Source: Ifrita kowaldi (Eukaryota; Chordata; Aves; Passeriformes; Cinclosomatidae). Taken from it: a stretch of DNA of 64,000 nt. Of this stretch, positions 14,769 through 26,600 are shown piece after piece. The translations under genes were made by a program, and so were the position numbers. Every line of letters begins with the position of its first letter. Position 1 is the stretch's first letter. The stretch covers positions 469,306 through 533,305 of the forward strand of contig VZRS01004383.1 of NCBI GenBank assembly GCA_013398055.1. Reading direction: 5' to 3'. Below the pieces are notes generated by a model. The model searched no databases, was not told where the DNA came from, and was given only the letters and a program-made list of their open reading frames with translations.

Positions 14769-15900
14769 ACTCACAAAGATCATATAACCCGCAGTAAAAA
14801 GAAAATTTTACTATTTACTTGTGAAAGGAATGTCAGTGGTCCCGGTCCTGGGAGCTGCAACTGCAGTGTGTGGAGCATCAGTGTGCAAATCTCTGGGTAC
14901 AGCCCCACATTCCCTGGATGCAAATAGCTCCAGCAAGGCCCCTTCTCTTGCTCCCCTGCTGTCCAGTAAATCATGCACAGGTTATCTTTCTCGTCCCACC
15001 TCGTTATTAATTTTTTTAACTAAAAAAACCCTGAGGGCCTTCTTACATGCAGCCTCCACACTGAAATAACCTCCACATTTTGGATTACAGCAATGAAAAG
15101 ATGGGAACAGCCGGGCTTCTGTCCTCAGCTCACTCTGGTGCAGTTCAGTGCCAGAGGGATCAGGGAAAAGGCTCCACACTCAAAGTGAGTTGTTGCTCTT
15201 CCCTTCCACTTCTGCAATATTAAGCCAACCAAAAAAACGGGGATTGGAGGGGGAGTTCAATTTACACAGAATGCCCCAAGTGCCCATAAGTGAGACATGC
15301 CAGTACTACCAGCACATCCCTTGCTTTTTAAATAATTTTTCAACCTTACAGCTCGGTGATATAACAAAAACAGCTGCGCAGGATTGTCCTGTATCCTTCC
15401 CTAATCTGTGTCTCCCTATTTGTGCCTTCCCTCCCTGCTGCTTGCTGGTGAGCAGCTCCTCAACCCCTTCTTCTCACAGCACATCACGGGTTTACAGGTG
15501 CTGGTGGGACAATCTCACAAATGAACACTAAATGCTTCAAGAAGTTGCCTTTTTACCACATAACTCTTTCTATTAAAAGTAAGGCATCACATCCACACTG
15601 GTCTTAGTTCACCCTGCCATGCTTTGCAGAGCTCCTACACACGAGCATGCCCTGCTTGCTCATTGTCCTTGCATGTGTTTCTGCACCTCAGTCCAAATTC
15701 CCCGTGGCTCTCTCCTGCCCTTTTTTTGGGAAGGTTTTCCTCACTGTTTTCACCACAGAGGCTGGAGGCAGGTGGTGGAGGAAGCAATTGGGTGGCCCTC
15801 AGCACCCCAAGATTCCTGCTGGGCTGGCAGCAGGGCTGGACACAAATTCACCATGATTTCTTGGGAGGTTGAGATTTTTTTTAAAAAAAAAATTTTGAGG
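13997..15900. other. Unassigned spacer with (CA)n
   Basis: About 1.9 kb with no recognised gene. It contains a (CA)n microsatellite and a T/A-run (about 15870-15895). GC content rises towards the CpG-rich segment to the right. Confidence 0.6.
14740..14769. repeat. (CA)14 microsatellite
   Basis: About 29 bases of uninterrupted CA dinucleotide repeat. Confidence 0.95.
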
Positions 15901-15939
15901 AAAAATTGGCCTTTCCTTATGCCCCAAGCACCTCCGTTC

Positions 15940-16260
15940 CAAGCCGCGGGCACGAACCCAGCACCGACGAAAGTGGCGGGGAGGGAGTCAAACATGGCCG
16001 CCCTCCATGAGGGGAGCCCGCCAAAACCCTCACCCTGAGGGCAAAGCGCCGGGGCTTCATGGCTGCCGTGCCGCCCCCACACCCCTCCCCAGACACCCTC
16101 CCCTCAGCCCCAGAGACCCTTCCCCACCAGAAACTTCTTCGGATATTTGGAAATAACGATGGGGACATTCGCCCACCTTCGGAGGAAGAGGAGCTGCACC
16201 GGCTGCGTTTGCAATTGCTGGGCTGCCGCGGGGGTAAGGCGGGAAGCGGTTTCCCTCAGG
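15940..16260 (+). promoter_or_regulatory. CpG-rich segment, possible promoter
   Basis: A GC-rich stretch with many CpG dinucleotides in an otherwise CpG-poor 28-kb flank. It carries AACATGGCCGCC (15991-16002), close to the YY1 initiator-type element found just downstream of many housekeeping start sites. A plus-strand ATG with an open frame and a donor site lies inside it. Orientation is inferred from these plus-strand signals; transcription is not shown. Confidence 0.45.
16059..16233 (+). CDS. Possible first coding exon of an unidentified plus-strand gene
   Basis: From ATG 16059 a frame of 58 codons runs to a good donor (GGGG|GTAAGG; GT at 16234-16235). It begins MAAVPPPHPSPDTLPSAPET and continues through KLLRIFGNNDGD to PPSEEEELHRLRLQLLG: a Pro-rich start, then an acidic helical-looking end. 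I do not recognise the protein. A downstream exon that continues this frame was not found; the nearest candidate (16852-16899) hits a stop in the required phase. It could equally be part of a long noncoding RNA. Confidence 0.25.
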
Positions 16261-16851
16261 GGCTGGAAGTAGCCAGAGGCAGCTCCCAGTAGATCTGTCC
16301 CAGGTTTTTCCTTTCCAGGGAAATAAATACTCGGTGTATTGCAGCACCATCTGCTGGTTCTTGTAGATGGGACACACAGGGATCTCCCAATGGGGTAGGA
16401 AGAAATAGCAGACAGTTGAGAGGGGATTTTGAGTGGATTCTTATACGTGGTCTTTTCCTGAAGATTTTCCTTCTCGTAAAGGCATTGAGATGTCTCTAAA
16501 TAAGCAGTATAAGAAACGCCACCACCCAGAGAAAAAGCGGACATACCAGTGCCAAGTTTAGGGATTTTTTCTGAAGAAGTACAATAGTCAAAATCCAGGT
16601 TTTTCCCTATTCCTCTGAAGCAGAGGGTGGTGAATCTGTAGAGCCCCTGGGGAAGGATTTTCTGAGGTGACCAGCTGGTTGTGGGCACATTTATTTTTTC
16701 TGTATCTCTAACTCGGGCTGCTTGCCCTTATTTCTTTATGTTTGCATTTCATGAAGCCCTAAACCTCTGACCCTGTGGTCCTGTGGAGGGGCTCAGCCCG
16801 CCCACCCGCAGCCACCGTCACTTACTGCCTTCCTGGGGTTCCTTTTTCCAG

Positions 16852-16899
16852 CCGGTTTCCTTCCTGGGCTTGATCCATCCCAACGGTGAAGTCATGTTG
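16852..16899 (+). other. Possible 48-nt exon, plus strand
   Basis: It is bounded by a strong acceptor (TTCCTTTTTCCAG) and a strong donor (TTG|GTGAGC). Read in phase 0 it codes PVSFLGLIHPNGEVML, but joined to the exon ending at 16233 it would meet a TGA. It may be a noncoding exon, belong to another transcript, or be chance. Confidence 0.2.
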
Positions 16900-16999
16900 G
16901 TGAGCTTTATTGAAAGTTGGTCCTTGCTGTTAATTTACAGCCTGGTGAAGGCAAAAGGAAAAGGTTGGGATTTTTCCCCTCTCAGTGGTTGATTTGAGA

Positions 17000-19900
17000 T
17001 AATACAAATATGAAGAAATACATTACTTTGAAATTTTGTTATATAGAGAGGAATGGCACTCACCTCTTTTGCTTCTTTAAAATTCAAGTACAATACTAAT
17101 TAAACCATGACTAAACAAAAGAAAACTGGTCCACCCTATAGAGTATTTGAAAAGAAAAAAAACTTCCCTTTACAGGGCCCAGCAAATGTCCAAGGTTCAA
17201 ACAAAGTACGAGGTGCTAACGAACAGAGTCTTGACAAACCTTGTTTTCCTGCACAGGGGCTCAGTACATAATGATTTCATTCAGCAGCTACTGTTCAAGC
17301 ATGGAAAGTGTTGGTAAAGAAATCCCACAGAGATCAGACAACCATTTTCCTAACTTAAGCTTCCCCCTCTTCTCCTCCCCCGTTCGCCTTTCGGGCCTCT
17401 GCCAGTCATAACATAAATATTCATCAGCTGATATTTGCAGTAGCTGTGAAGTTATGAATGAGGCCAAACGCCTTTCCCTCCTGCCCCATCTGCAAAATGG
17501 CAGCTTCTGGTCTTAGCTCATGGTCAAACGACACTTTCCAAAATCCCCAAAGTGCACTTGCAAGCTTTTCAAATTCAGTCGGGCTTTTAATGCGCAAAGC
17601 AGAAATGCTGTCTACCTAATATTTACCCTGGGATTACTGAAAAAAAATTATATATATATTACTTTGCTATGCTTTAAACTTTGCGATGCCTTGACGTAAT
17701 AGACAGAAGTGTTGGCAGCTCAAAATGTTGGTTGGTTTATTTCAGGGGACATGACTGCTGCAGGTTTCCTTTCTGAATCAAATACCAGACACTTGAGCCA
17801 TTTGTTGTGCAGAAAAGAGAAACGGCTTTTATTCTTAATGCTGGTTTCTTAACCACCTGGGTGCTGTCAGAAGGAGCCACATGCACTGGAAAACACTTTT
17901 AATAAGACTCCTTTAAGCCTATCTTAAACCCTGGATCCTGAAAAATGGAATCCCCACTGCCTGTCATACATGTTTTCTCTCTGCAGATTAGTGAGGGGCT
18001 GCTGCTTTAGAAATGTTCCATTCTCACAAAGCCTGGAATTATGCTCTCAAACCATAAGTGGGTCAGCAAGACAGCAAGACATCTGATGTAGCTACACCAG
18101 CAAAGTCAAAAGCAGAGATGTCAGAGAAACAAGGTGACAGTGCAGAGATTTAATGAGTCTAATTCAGCAAGGTATCAACACTGGATTTTAGAGGATTAAA
18201 AATCCTAAATGCCCAGAGCTATTGGGAAGTCCTGATAAAGAGGCTCAGCACCATTCGGGATCAGGAAACTGGAACACCTTTTTGTAACTTGGGTTGCACA
18301 AATCAGTCATGCAAACTATCCTGTCTTGTCTGCTTCTCATAGATTCAGCCATAAATAAAAAAAATTACTGCCAAAAACAACACCTTCCTAAAGGAAGGTG
18401 ATAGAAAGTTTTAAAGATGTTGCAGTCATCCCATTTGATTTTGACCATGAAAAGGCCAGAACATTTCGATCAACAAGTCTCCAGTATCTTTTGGCCAAAA
18501 TAGAGCATATCTTTCCAAAAACAAAATTATATTTCATTTAAAGACTACTAAGGGCATTTTACCACATCCTTTGAGAATACTCCAACACTCAAACCCCTTG
18601 TTGCTAAAAAAAAAGCCACCATGCTTTGTTTTTAATACCTTCAACTTTCAGCCACAGCACCCTGTATGTCCTTTTTAGAGATGAAAGAGCCTCAAAATCA
18701 TCTCACTTGCACCTCCAAACCAAGACCAAGTACTCTGTCCATCTTTTTACTAATCAGCTGTGTACACCTCTTGGAATATTTGCACTGGCAAAGGCTGCAG
18801 AGGTGTTAGGTCCTGCATGGCTTCCCCCTACAGGCAAGAAGGTTTCACCTCGGGGAAATCAGACACAGGTTCACCATCAGGACATAAGTGAGCTCCAAAA
18901 ATTTGTGATCAGGGAAGGAAGAATTATAAGGCAGATGTCGGCTACACACCTTAGCATAGCTCCTCTGCTCCCACATACAAGTAACTGCTTGAGGGGTGAC
19001 ATTACACGTAAGATCAAAAGGCAGCCCCTTAGCCAGACACATGTGCGAAGTTTTGTTTTACAGACCTAAATCATGTGCTGGAATGGATTTAGGATCACTT
19101 GATTTGGAAAGTTTAAATGCACAAATAGAAGACATTTTACTAGGTATTTCTGCTTTTGACAATAAATGTCCCTTGAAGTTACACTGCTTTTTTGCCCTAC
19201 ACCCAAAAATCCAACATTCTTACTAGGCTGATGATCCTGTTTTTATCAGCTTATCAGCTGTTTACATACTGTTGTGCTGCTTAAAAGCATTTTCTTGGGG
19301 CAACAGAAGTGTCTATGTGACAGCACAAGTGAAGAGTAATTAATTGACACACTTCACTGAACATACAAATGTTGGGATGAGCTGTTCTGGCATTTACCGT
19401 GATGACACGGCACCGCAGGATGGACTAACTATGGCCAGCACTACAAACAAAAACAAGGGGGGAAAAGATTAATCACAGTGACACCTCCTCACACCCAGTG
19501 AGGCAGTGCCAATAGAGTCTGTGCTAATTCCAAGTTGAAAAGAAAAGAGAAACATCAAGGAATTTCTCCATAGCCATTTTCTCATGTGAGTGGGAAGGTG
19601 AGGCTGAAAAAGGCTAGCTCAGGATGCTCTCTCCTGCATTCCCATATATTAATATTCATAGTAATAGACATACTACATTTCCCGTGTTAACAGCCAGAAA
19701 GCATCTCAGAGGCAAAAAAAAATCCTCCAAGGTAAATATCCAGTGCACAGATTCAGTCAGAATGGAATGATTGTGCTGCAGCCACAGCTCTAGAAATTAT
19801 GGCAGCAGTGTTGGCTGAGACACACTTTATGTTGCAGCCAACATCTTTGCTCATCACATAGTACTGAAGATTTCCAAACACATCAGTAAACAGCAATACA

Positions 19901-20613
19901 GATTAATAAACGAGCTCAGGCGCTGGATGTGCTCTTCGGTTCCTTGTTCTTTGGACGCACTCTACATCCCCTATAATAACTTGACAATATGGTCCCATCC
20001 ATATCAGAGCAATAATGGAAAAAGGATTGAGAATCAAAAGGAATCATTTTTTTAATCTTTTTATCTTTATGGTAAAAGGGCCTTTCTGCCACAGATCAAA
20101 AGTATGGTTTTACGCTTGCGGAGGGGACACGTACACCCAAACCCAACACACTTGAAACTGATAAAAAGCAGAGCATGCAGATGGTTGAACTGTCTGGGTT
20201 GATGCTCATTAGCATGCCAGTGAATTATTTCGGGCGGGTGTGGTTTTGTAGTCTGTTATGCAGCAGTTAGAAACCTACACATAACTACTTGCAAGTGACT
20301 ATCCCTAGACTAACAGGAGATGATGCCAGAAGATCTCCCCAGTGTCTCTGGCACCACTGAATAACCAGAATATAAGCTGGAGCTGGAACTATCAGAGATG
20401 TCTCTCACGCCTCCTGTACAGCTGTGGCAGTGTTCCAGGTTAGCAGGGAACACACAAAAAGCAAAGGTTGGGAGACTGACTCTGTTTAAGGTATAGTTTA
20501 TGGATAAATAACACAGAGAGTGAAGCACAGAAATCATAAGATATTTGGGTTATTTATATATGAAAGTGTGCATGTCACACACTGGGGCTGTTTATCTTTC
20601 CGTTCACAAAAGA
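17000..20613. other. Unassigned spacer, includes a candidate conserved element
   Basis: About 3.6 kb with no recognised gene. The part from about 17370 to 17720 stands out for its dense homeodomain/E-box-like motifs; a 147-codon open frame at 18626-19069 has no recognisable domain. Confidence 0.5.
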
Positions 20614-20731
20614 TGGGTTGAGTGAAGCTCTGAGCAACCTGGTCTCGTGGAAGGTGCCCCTGTACATGGCAGGAGGGTTGGAACTAGATGAGCTTCAAGG
20701 TCCCTTTCAACCCAAGCCATTCTATGATTCA
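20614..20731 (+). repeat. CR1 LINE 3' end
   Basis: Reads gaagctctgagcaacctggt, then gggttggaactagatgagct and caaggtccctttcaacccaa, ending gccattctatgattc. This is the classic CR1 3' terminus in plus orientation, the clearest copy in this window. Confidence 0.92.
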
Positions 20732-23583
20732 GCACCAACTCTGTAACAGTCCAAGTTTGTCTGGGAAATACCAGCAGCATTTAGAAAGTAACTGCACAGG
20801 CCTTGCCAAACTAAGAACAATCACCACAGCAGCCTTGCCACAGAACTTGCTGCTTTCCTCCAGCTGTGGCCTCAAAATTCCTGATAAAAGCAACCATCAA
20901 GCACCTCACATGACAGCTGCAAGTCCCACCAATTCAAATACTGTGAACTTGATGGGATACACACAAAACTTCCAGTGAAACCTGTGAAAACTTTGGTGTC
21001 TCTTGGGAAGGTAGGGAGAGCTGCACATGTAGGTTCACGTGAAGTTTGCCAGTCTCCTTTTTAGATTCCTTACCATGGCTGTAGATGGTGTATGAGAACC
21101 AGGGACTGAGTTCCTCTGCTGTGAGACTCGGTGCTTTCTCTGCTGACATAAAGTGCTGCTGAAGCACCACAGGCCACAAAAGTCCCACCTATGCAGGTCC
21201 CTTGCCCCATCAGGCAAACCTTCAATTTAATCCTGGGTAGGGGGCTCTTGAAAATGAGCTCTTACCTTCTCACCAAAAGCCCCTCAGCAACACCCACACC
21301 TGTCCACACCTCATTTCCAACTATTTCCAAATGACAAAGACTCTGCCCAGAAGTCCCACGCATCTTTCTTATTCCAGGTTCCCTGTGAGATCCAGCCCAA
21401 GGACCAACCAGCAAAGGCTGGTGTGGACACGGCAGTAAACACGCAGGATGCAATGAAGTGCAATGCCACAGCCAAGAGGAGATGGATGCTGCCACCCCCA
21501 GTCCTGCAGCCATGGATTAGGAGCTGTGGAACAAGCTCACCAGTAAGGAAAGGAAGGCAGTAAGGAAATGAGGTGGATTAGTGCCAACTCTTACTCTTTA
21601 ATTGCAGATATACTCTGTTGGTCACAGTCTCAGGAAAGCACAAGTTCCCTTTTCCTAATATACATTTCTCTGTAACTCTTCCAAAGAGCTCGCCAGTGGA
21701 GTTTCTTGTATTAAGGATGCTGCCTTAGTTTTTCCAGGTTCATGGGTAGAGACATAAGCTTGTCAAAAGGAATTTATACCAAATTCAGCAATTTTTGCTG
21801 CTCTTAACTACCTGATGGGAAGACTGCAGATGTGTAACTCCTAAGTCAGTGACAATTTGTATTAAAATTATAATAGAGACCCCCACGTACGCTCTTCAAT
21901 GTCTCTCTTTGAAAGGATATGTGTTTAGACCCAGAGGAAGGAAGCTTAGATATGGGAGATGATCCTGCTGTTTGAATTCCCATCTCTGATCAGCATTCAG
22001 GTCTCACCTGTTAGGAAGACTTTTTATCTCACACCCATGCTAGGTTTCTGGGTCCAGTAAGAGAATATGTTGAACCAATTTGCTGACCATACCAAGTAGA
22101 GATGTGTACAATATACACCCTGAATTTGTGTAACAGCTCAGTTTATGCCGTGTCACCTTATTGTAGGATCTTCATGCCTTCCATTGAAGTCTTTGTGACT
22201 GTTCTTGAAAATTAGACTCATCTCACATGAAATAAACCTAGTGGTGAATACCTGCTCTGCAGGAACTTTTTTAATGACAACTAAGTGTTCAAAACCCACT
22301 ACTTTCAGCTCTCCTAAAAGGAAAACCTAATTAAACACAGTGCACAGAATTAAAGAGGTTAGCATACTGCTAAAAGTGCTTGGGGAAAAGTGAACTTAAA
22401 TCACGTTATGCTATCGAATTTTAGGAAACCAGAGAGAAATAAGAGGTGTTCCATTCCCATACTGCAAAGCCACCACAGTCGGATTTTACTTGGCAAAGTG
22501 GCAGAATCTCAGTTGTATAAGGAGCTTCACCTTCTGCAAGGAAAAATACACAGGCTAAAGGCTCTGCTGTGTCCCAGCTCTACCTCTGCTCTGTTCGCCT
22601 GCGGACCTTCCCCATGGTTGTTGAGTATTTGTGGTGTGTGTTGTCCACCCCAGAGTTACCTGCCTTAGGGAAAACAGTGAATTAAGGTAGTGGAAGGGAA
22701 AGTTAAAGGACTTAGCTGGGGGAATCACTTTGTTTCTGCATTTTAGAGAGAGACTTTGTCTTCCTCTGCCTGTCAGTTTACTCTTCTGACTCTGTTGAGC
22801 AGAGAGTGCTGCCTGCAGAAAAGCATCTCAGCAGTCACAGCACTGCCTTGACCTTGACTGGAACTTAACAGCTGCTGCTGTCATAAAATAATAACCAATA
22901 TTAATCACTGTCAGTCTAGTTATGTGAATGTCTTCCCTTTGGCTGGATAATCCATCTGTATGCACCTCCCAGCACAGAGGTGCCAACTGATTACTCGGTC
23001 TGGGTAATTACCTGAGCATCCTGCAGAATTTTGACAGAGGAGACACACTGATGGTCTCAGGGCAGTCCTACCAGGGTGCTCTCGGACACAATTCATCCTG
23101 CCCATCTGAAATGATGACTTAGGAGCTGGAAACCCCTAAGGGGGAATCAGTTCTTTGAAGTTCCCCTGGGACAGCCTCTGGGTGCCCCTTGCAGAGCTCC
23201 AGGCCGGGGAAACACAGGGCTGCCCTCACGGGCATTCTTATGTTGGCACATAACCAATGTACCTATGCAAAGGAAGAAGCTGAGCTACAACACAAAGGCA
23301 TTTTGCATCTGGAGGACATGTTCTCAGTGCAGCAAAACATCTTTGTTATGAATGTAACATATGTGGTACTCTTCCTCTGTTTGGCAGGAGATAAGAAAAA
23401 CAGAAGCAATGCAAAAATGAAAACAAAATGGAGCATATAAGCATCGTGAAGCAATTACAGTGCTGCGTCTCATTAGGATCTAAATCTGGGATTGCCAGTC
23501 TTGTTTTAAAAACAGTTTTGTTCAACACCCAGTGACAGAATTTAAAAGCTGACATATCTTGCTGTAATTGTGGGCCGCAGTCA
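20732..23583. other. Unassigned spacer
   Basis: About 2.85 kb of unique sequence. No gene, RNA gene or repeat family was recognised. Confidence 0.6.
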
Positions 23584-23646
23584 CAGCTGGTGTAAATCAG
23601 TATAAACTAATGAAGTCAATGGAGCTTCTCTGATTTACACTAGCTG
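23584..23646. repeat. Old palindromic repeat
   Basis: A 17-bp arm (cagctggtgtaaatcag, 23584-23600) is mirrored by ctgatttacactagctg (23630-23646), with 16 of 17 positions pairing across a 29-bp centre. The centre (tataaactaatgaagtcaat...) is itself partly self-complementary. I recall similar 'gtaaatcag...tcaatgga...ctgatttac' hairpins as a dispersed ancient amniote repeat, but cannot name the family with certainty. Confidence 0.65.
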
Positions 23647-26600
23647 AGGTTATGGCTCAATAAGGTTAGGCTTGCTTTCTAGGAGTGTTCAAGGAAGCCA
23701 ACTTCTGTGTGTCCTGTGATGAAGTGGTTATTTATAATGGCCTTCAGTGTGGTTTGAAGCCAAATTTCCACATCAAAAGTAGCTTTATAAGAGATATCCT
23801 TACAGTGAGGTTCAGTGCAAAATCATGACTTCAGAAGCCAGCTTTCCTCATGCACTCAAGTATTTGATTTCAGCCTGAAAACCATTTGAGAAGCCAAGAA
23901 AAGCAGAGCCATTCCTGCCTACTTCCCCAGCTCTGCTTCATCTTTGAGTCGCCTGCATATCCAGCAGGCCCCGACCTACACTGCCCATTTATCAAGGCAA
24001 GTTACTCTAAGTGTCTGTTTATTTATGTTCAGAAATTCCCAGTAAGACAGACAAGTTTCATGCTTAACCTGAAAAATTGGGGATGGGGGTGGAGTTCTAA
24101 CCAGTTCCAGAGCTGTTTGTTTGACTTGGCCACTGGCAAAAATAAAACACAATAACATGTCCCAGAGTCACAGCGAGAGGTGGAGGTCACAAGAAAACAG
24201 ATCATGTCTTTCACAGCTCCTCAGCTTCAGTGCACTGAATTATGACTCCTATTATTTACTTACTGGATTCTCCACCCTGCGTGCAGGCTCCAAGCATTCG
24301 AAAAGCAGCAGGTCTCTGCTTCAAAGGACTAACAGGCAAGTGAGAGAGGAAAATCTGTCCTGAAGCTACAGTAACCTCCTCCTCCACGTTTGATCTGAAA
24401 GGTCAGAGGTCAGATGTTCTCACAACCCTCGGCTGACTCCTGCCATCTGCTGAGCCACGCCTGCACCGCTGTGCTCTCCTCTGCTGAATTGAACTGCCAG
24501 GCTCTCATGGCAAAGATGTTCCCAGCACAGCCAAACCTGCTCAAGGTGGGCTTTTCCAAAAGGGTATTGGTTTTTTCCCTAGGAGGGCCTTGCTCCCTGC
24601 ATGTCCATCCTCAATGTGATCTATCAGCTGTCCAGAAAACATCACAGGCTCTCTCGCTGACCTTGTCACTTTGAAACGGATTGATTTCTTTAGAACTTAG
24701 TGCTAAAAAGGAGTGCCTTGAGTCCAGTTGTTGAGATCCCAAACCAGGGCTGAAGCCTCTCCAAACGTCCTGAGTGGTTTCTATGCATCCTCTGGAGAAT
24801 GCCACACTCTTCCACACACCCTTCAGTGGGTTTAATCCTCCACGAGGATTAAGGAGACAACTTTGTGGGGATGCTTCCAAAAAGGGAAACTTGGGAACTG
24901 CCAGCAGCAGAGAAATCCACGCACAGACTGAACATGAAACACCAGTATGTAAGAGCCTGCCTCTCATCTTAATCTCTTGGGAGGTACCACTCTCTCCTAA
25001 AAAGCGCAGGATCCTCCTCCTCCTTCATACCCTCAGGTTTTGCTTTTGGTCTCTTCTCTCTTCACAAAACATCTGATAAAATTTTCTCATTAAGACCTAC
25101 AATCTCCTTTTCCAGGGAATGTTCCTGATCCGTCTTGGGAGGTGGTTAGAGAACCCCATTCAGATCACTTTCAGCCTCCCAAACCAGATGGGTTTTTTCT
25201 CAGTACCCAGCACACCAGTTGAGTGCTGTCTTTCTGGGTACAGAAATATCACTCACTGTTCCACCCTTGCTAGGTTTTTTCTATGTAGACATTTTTTTCT
25301 TTGTATCTTTGACTTAATATGGAGCCAAGGTCAATACAGAAGATAATTTCACAATTAAACTCATCATGGTTGTTATTTGACATTTGGGTAGGCAGTTACA
25401 CTAAAGCACCATAAATGCAAAATACTTCTGCTCCCGTCTACTTCTGTGCCTGGATCTAAGGACTGTGACTAATTGTTCCTAAGAGTTTGTTGGGTTCACT
25501 TGTTACTTAAGACAAATTATTTTCTACTTAACATGTTTCACAAAGACCTATTTTTTTTGTTATATTACTTATGTTCTCCTCAGAAACACTCTCATAAACC
25601 GTAGAAGGATCCACTACCACCTGTTCTGTGTGCTCTGGTTTTTTCTCAGCTTCTCCAGATGAAGCAAGTGTGGAGATAAATTTCTTCCTTAACCTGGACA
25701 TTGTTCAGCTTTTTAAATGGTTGAGAGCACTCAGTCTTTATGCTTTTTAACCCAACCCAACAGAATTCCTGCCTTTTTTTTTTAATTTAATAATTTCAAA
25801 AAGTAGTTCTGTTTGGCTGTCTCAAAATGAAAAGAAATTCTCTTCACTGTGGAATATTTTAAAATCAGAATTCTACCAGACAAATGAATTTACTTTCTGT
25901 GAACAGTTTCACAGCCTTTAAGTATTTGGCTCTAATTTTGGTTTTTAGTGCTTGTCTAGTCTTACTAGGGTTGAACTGAAAGGCAGTCAGACGATTCTCA
26001 GATAACGGGCAGGAAAGAACAATGTAAACCCCTTATCCCAGAGGAACTAGAAACAGTGAATTACGCACAAGTAACGAGACCAGTTTCCTCACCATCGGAA
26101 CTTCTACTGAACCACAGAGTTTCAGAACTTTCCTTGAATCCGGTTGGGGCAAAGACAGGAAACTGCATCTTCTGAGCTTTAGAAATAGATCTTAACCATG
26201 TAAACATAAGATATTATGCCCCTATCTTTTAAGTAACATTTATATTATCTCAAATAAACAGTCTTGCCGAAGTTAGTCTGTAATTGACATCTGACACAGT
26301 CCACATTGCAACAGATATGATAAGTGCAGTAAACAGCAGAAATTATGTTTCTCTGTGCTCTGAGAAACATTCATATTTCCTTGCACAGATAAACTTTATT
26401 TTGTTGCTACGCAACTCTCACACAACAGACCACATTCTGCAGTAAATAAGAGCACAAATTTTACAACTGGAGGGCAAGCATGTGGCCTTTTGGGTTTTCT
26501 CCCCATTTCGAGTTCCAGCCCCAGCTTTAGTTCACATTATAATATTCCATCATTTCGTTACAAAGCTGCCTCTAAAGCTCAGTAAGGGATATTTCAAACC

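Noticed and set aside
15700..15770. Minus-strand frame with KTVRKTF, considered as the HAO1 last exon
   Set aside because: It lacks the conserved Gly-Cys start and a PTS1 end; the real exon 8 was found at 27956-27886 with correct phase, length and SKI.
15619..16038. 139-codon plus-strand open frame running into the CpG island
   Set aside because: Most of it lies in a T/A-run and low-similarity sequence; it ends just before the better-placed ATG at 16059 and shows no recognisable protein.
18626..19069. 147-codon plus-strand open frame
   Set aside because: No domain, no CpG promoter, no good flanking splice sites and composition like the surrounding spacer; expected by chance in this length of DNA.
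25950..25985. Minus-strand STLVRL after a TTTCAG acceptor, considered as HAO1 exon 8
   Set aside because: In the required phase it meets a stop after two codons, and it has no peroxisomal signal.
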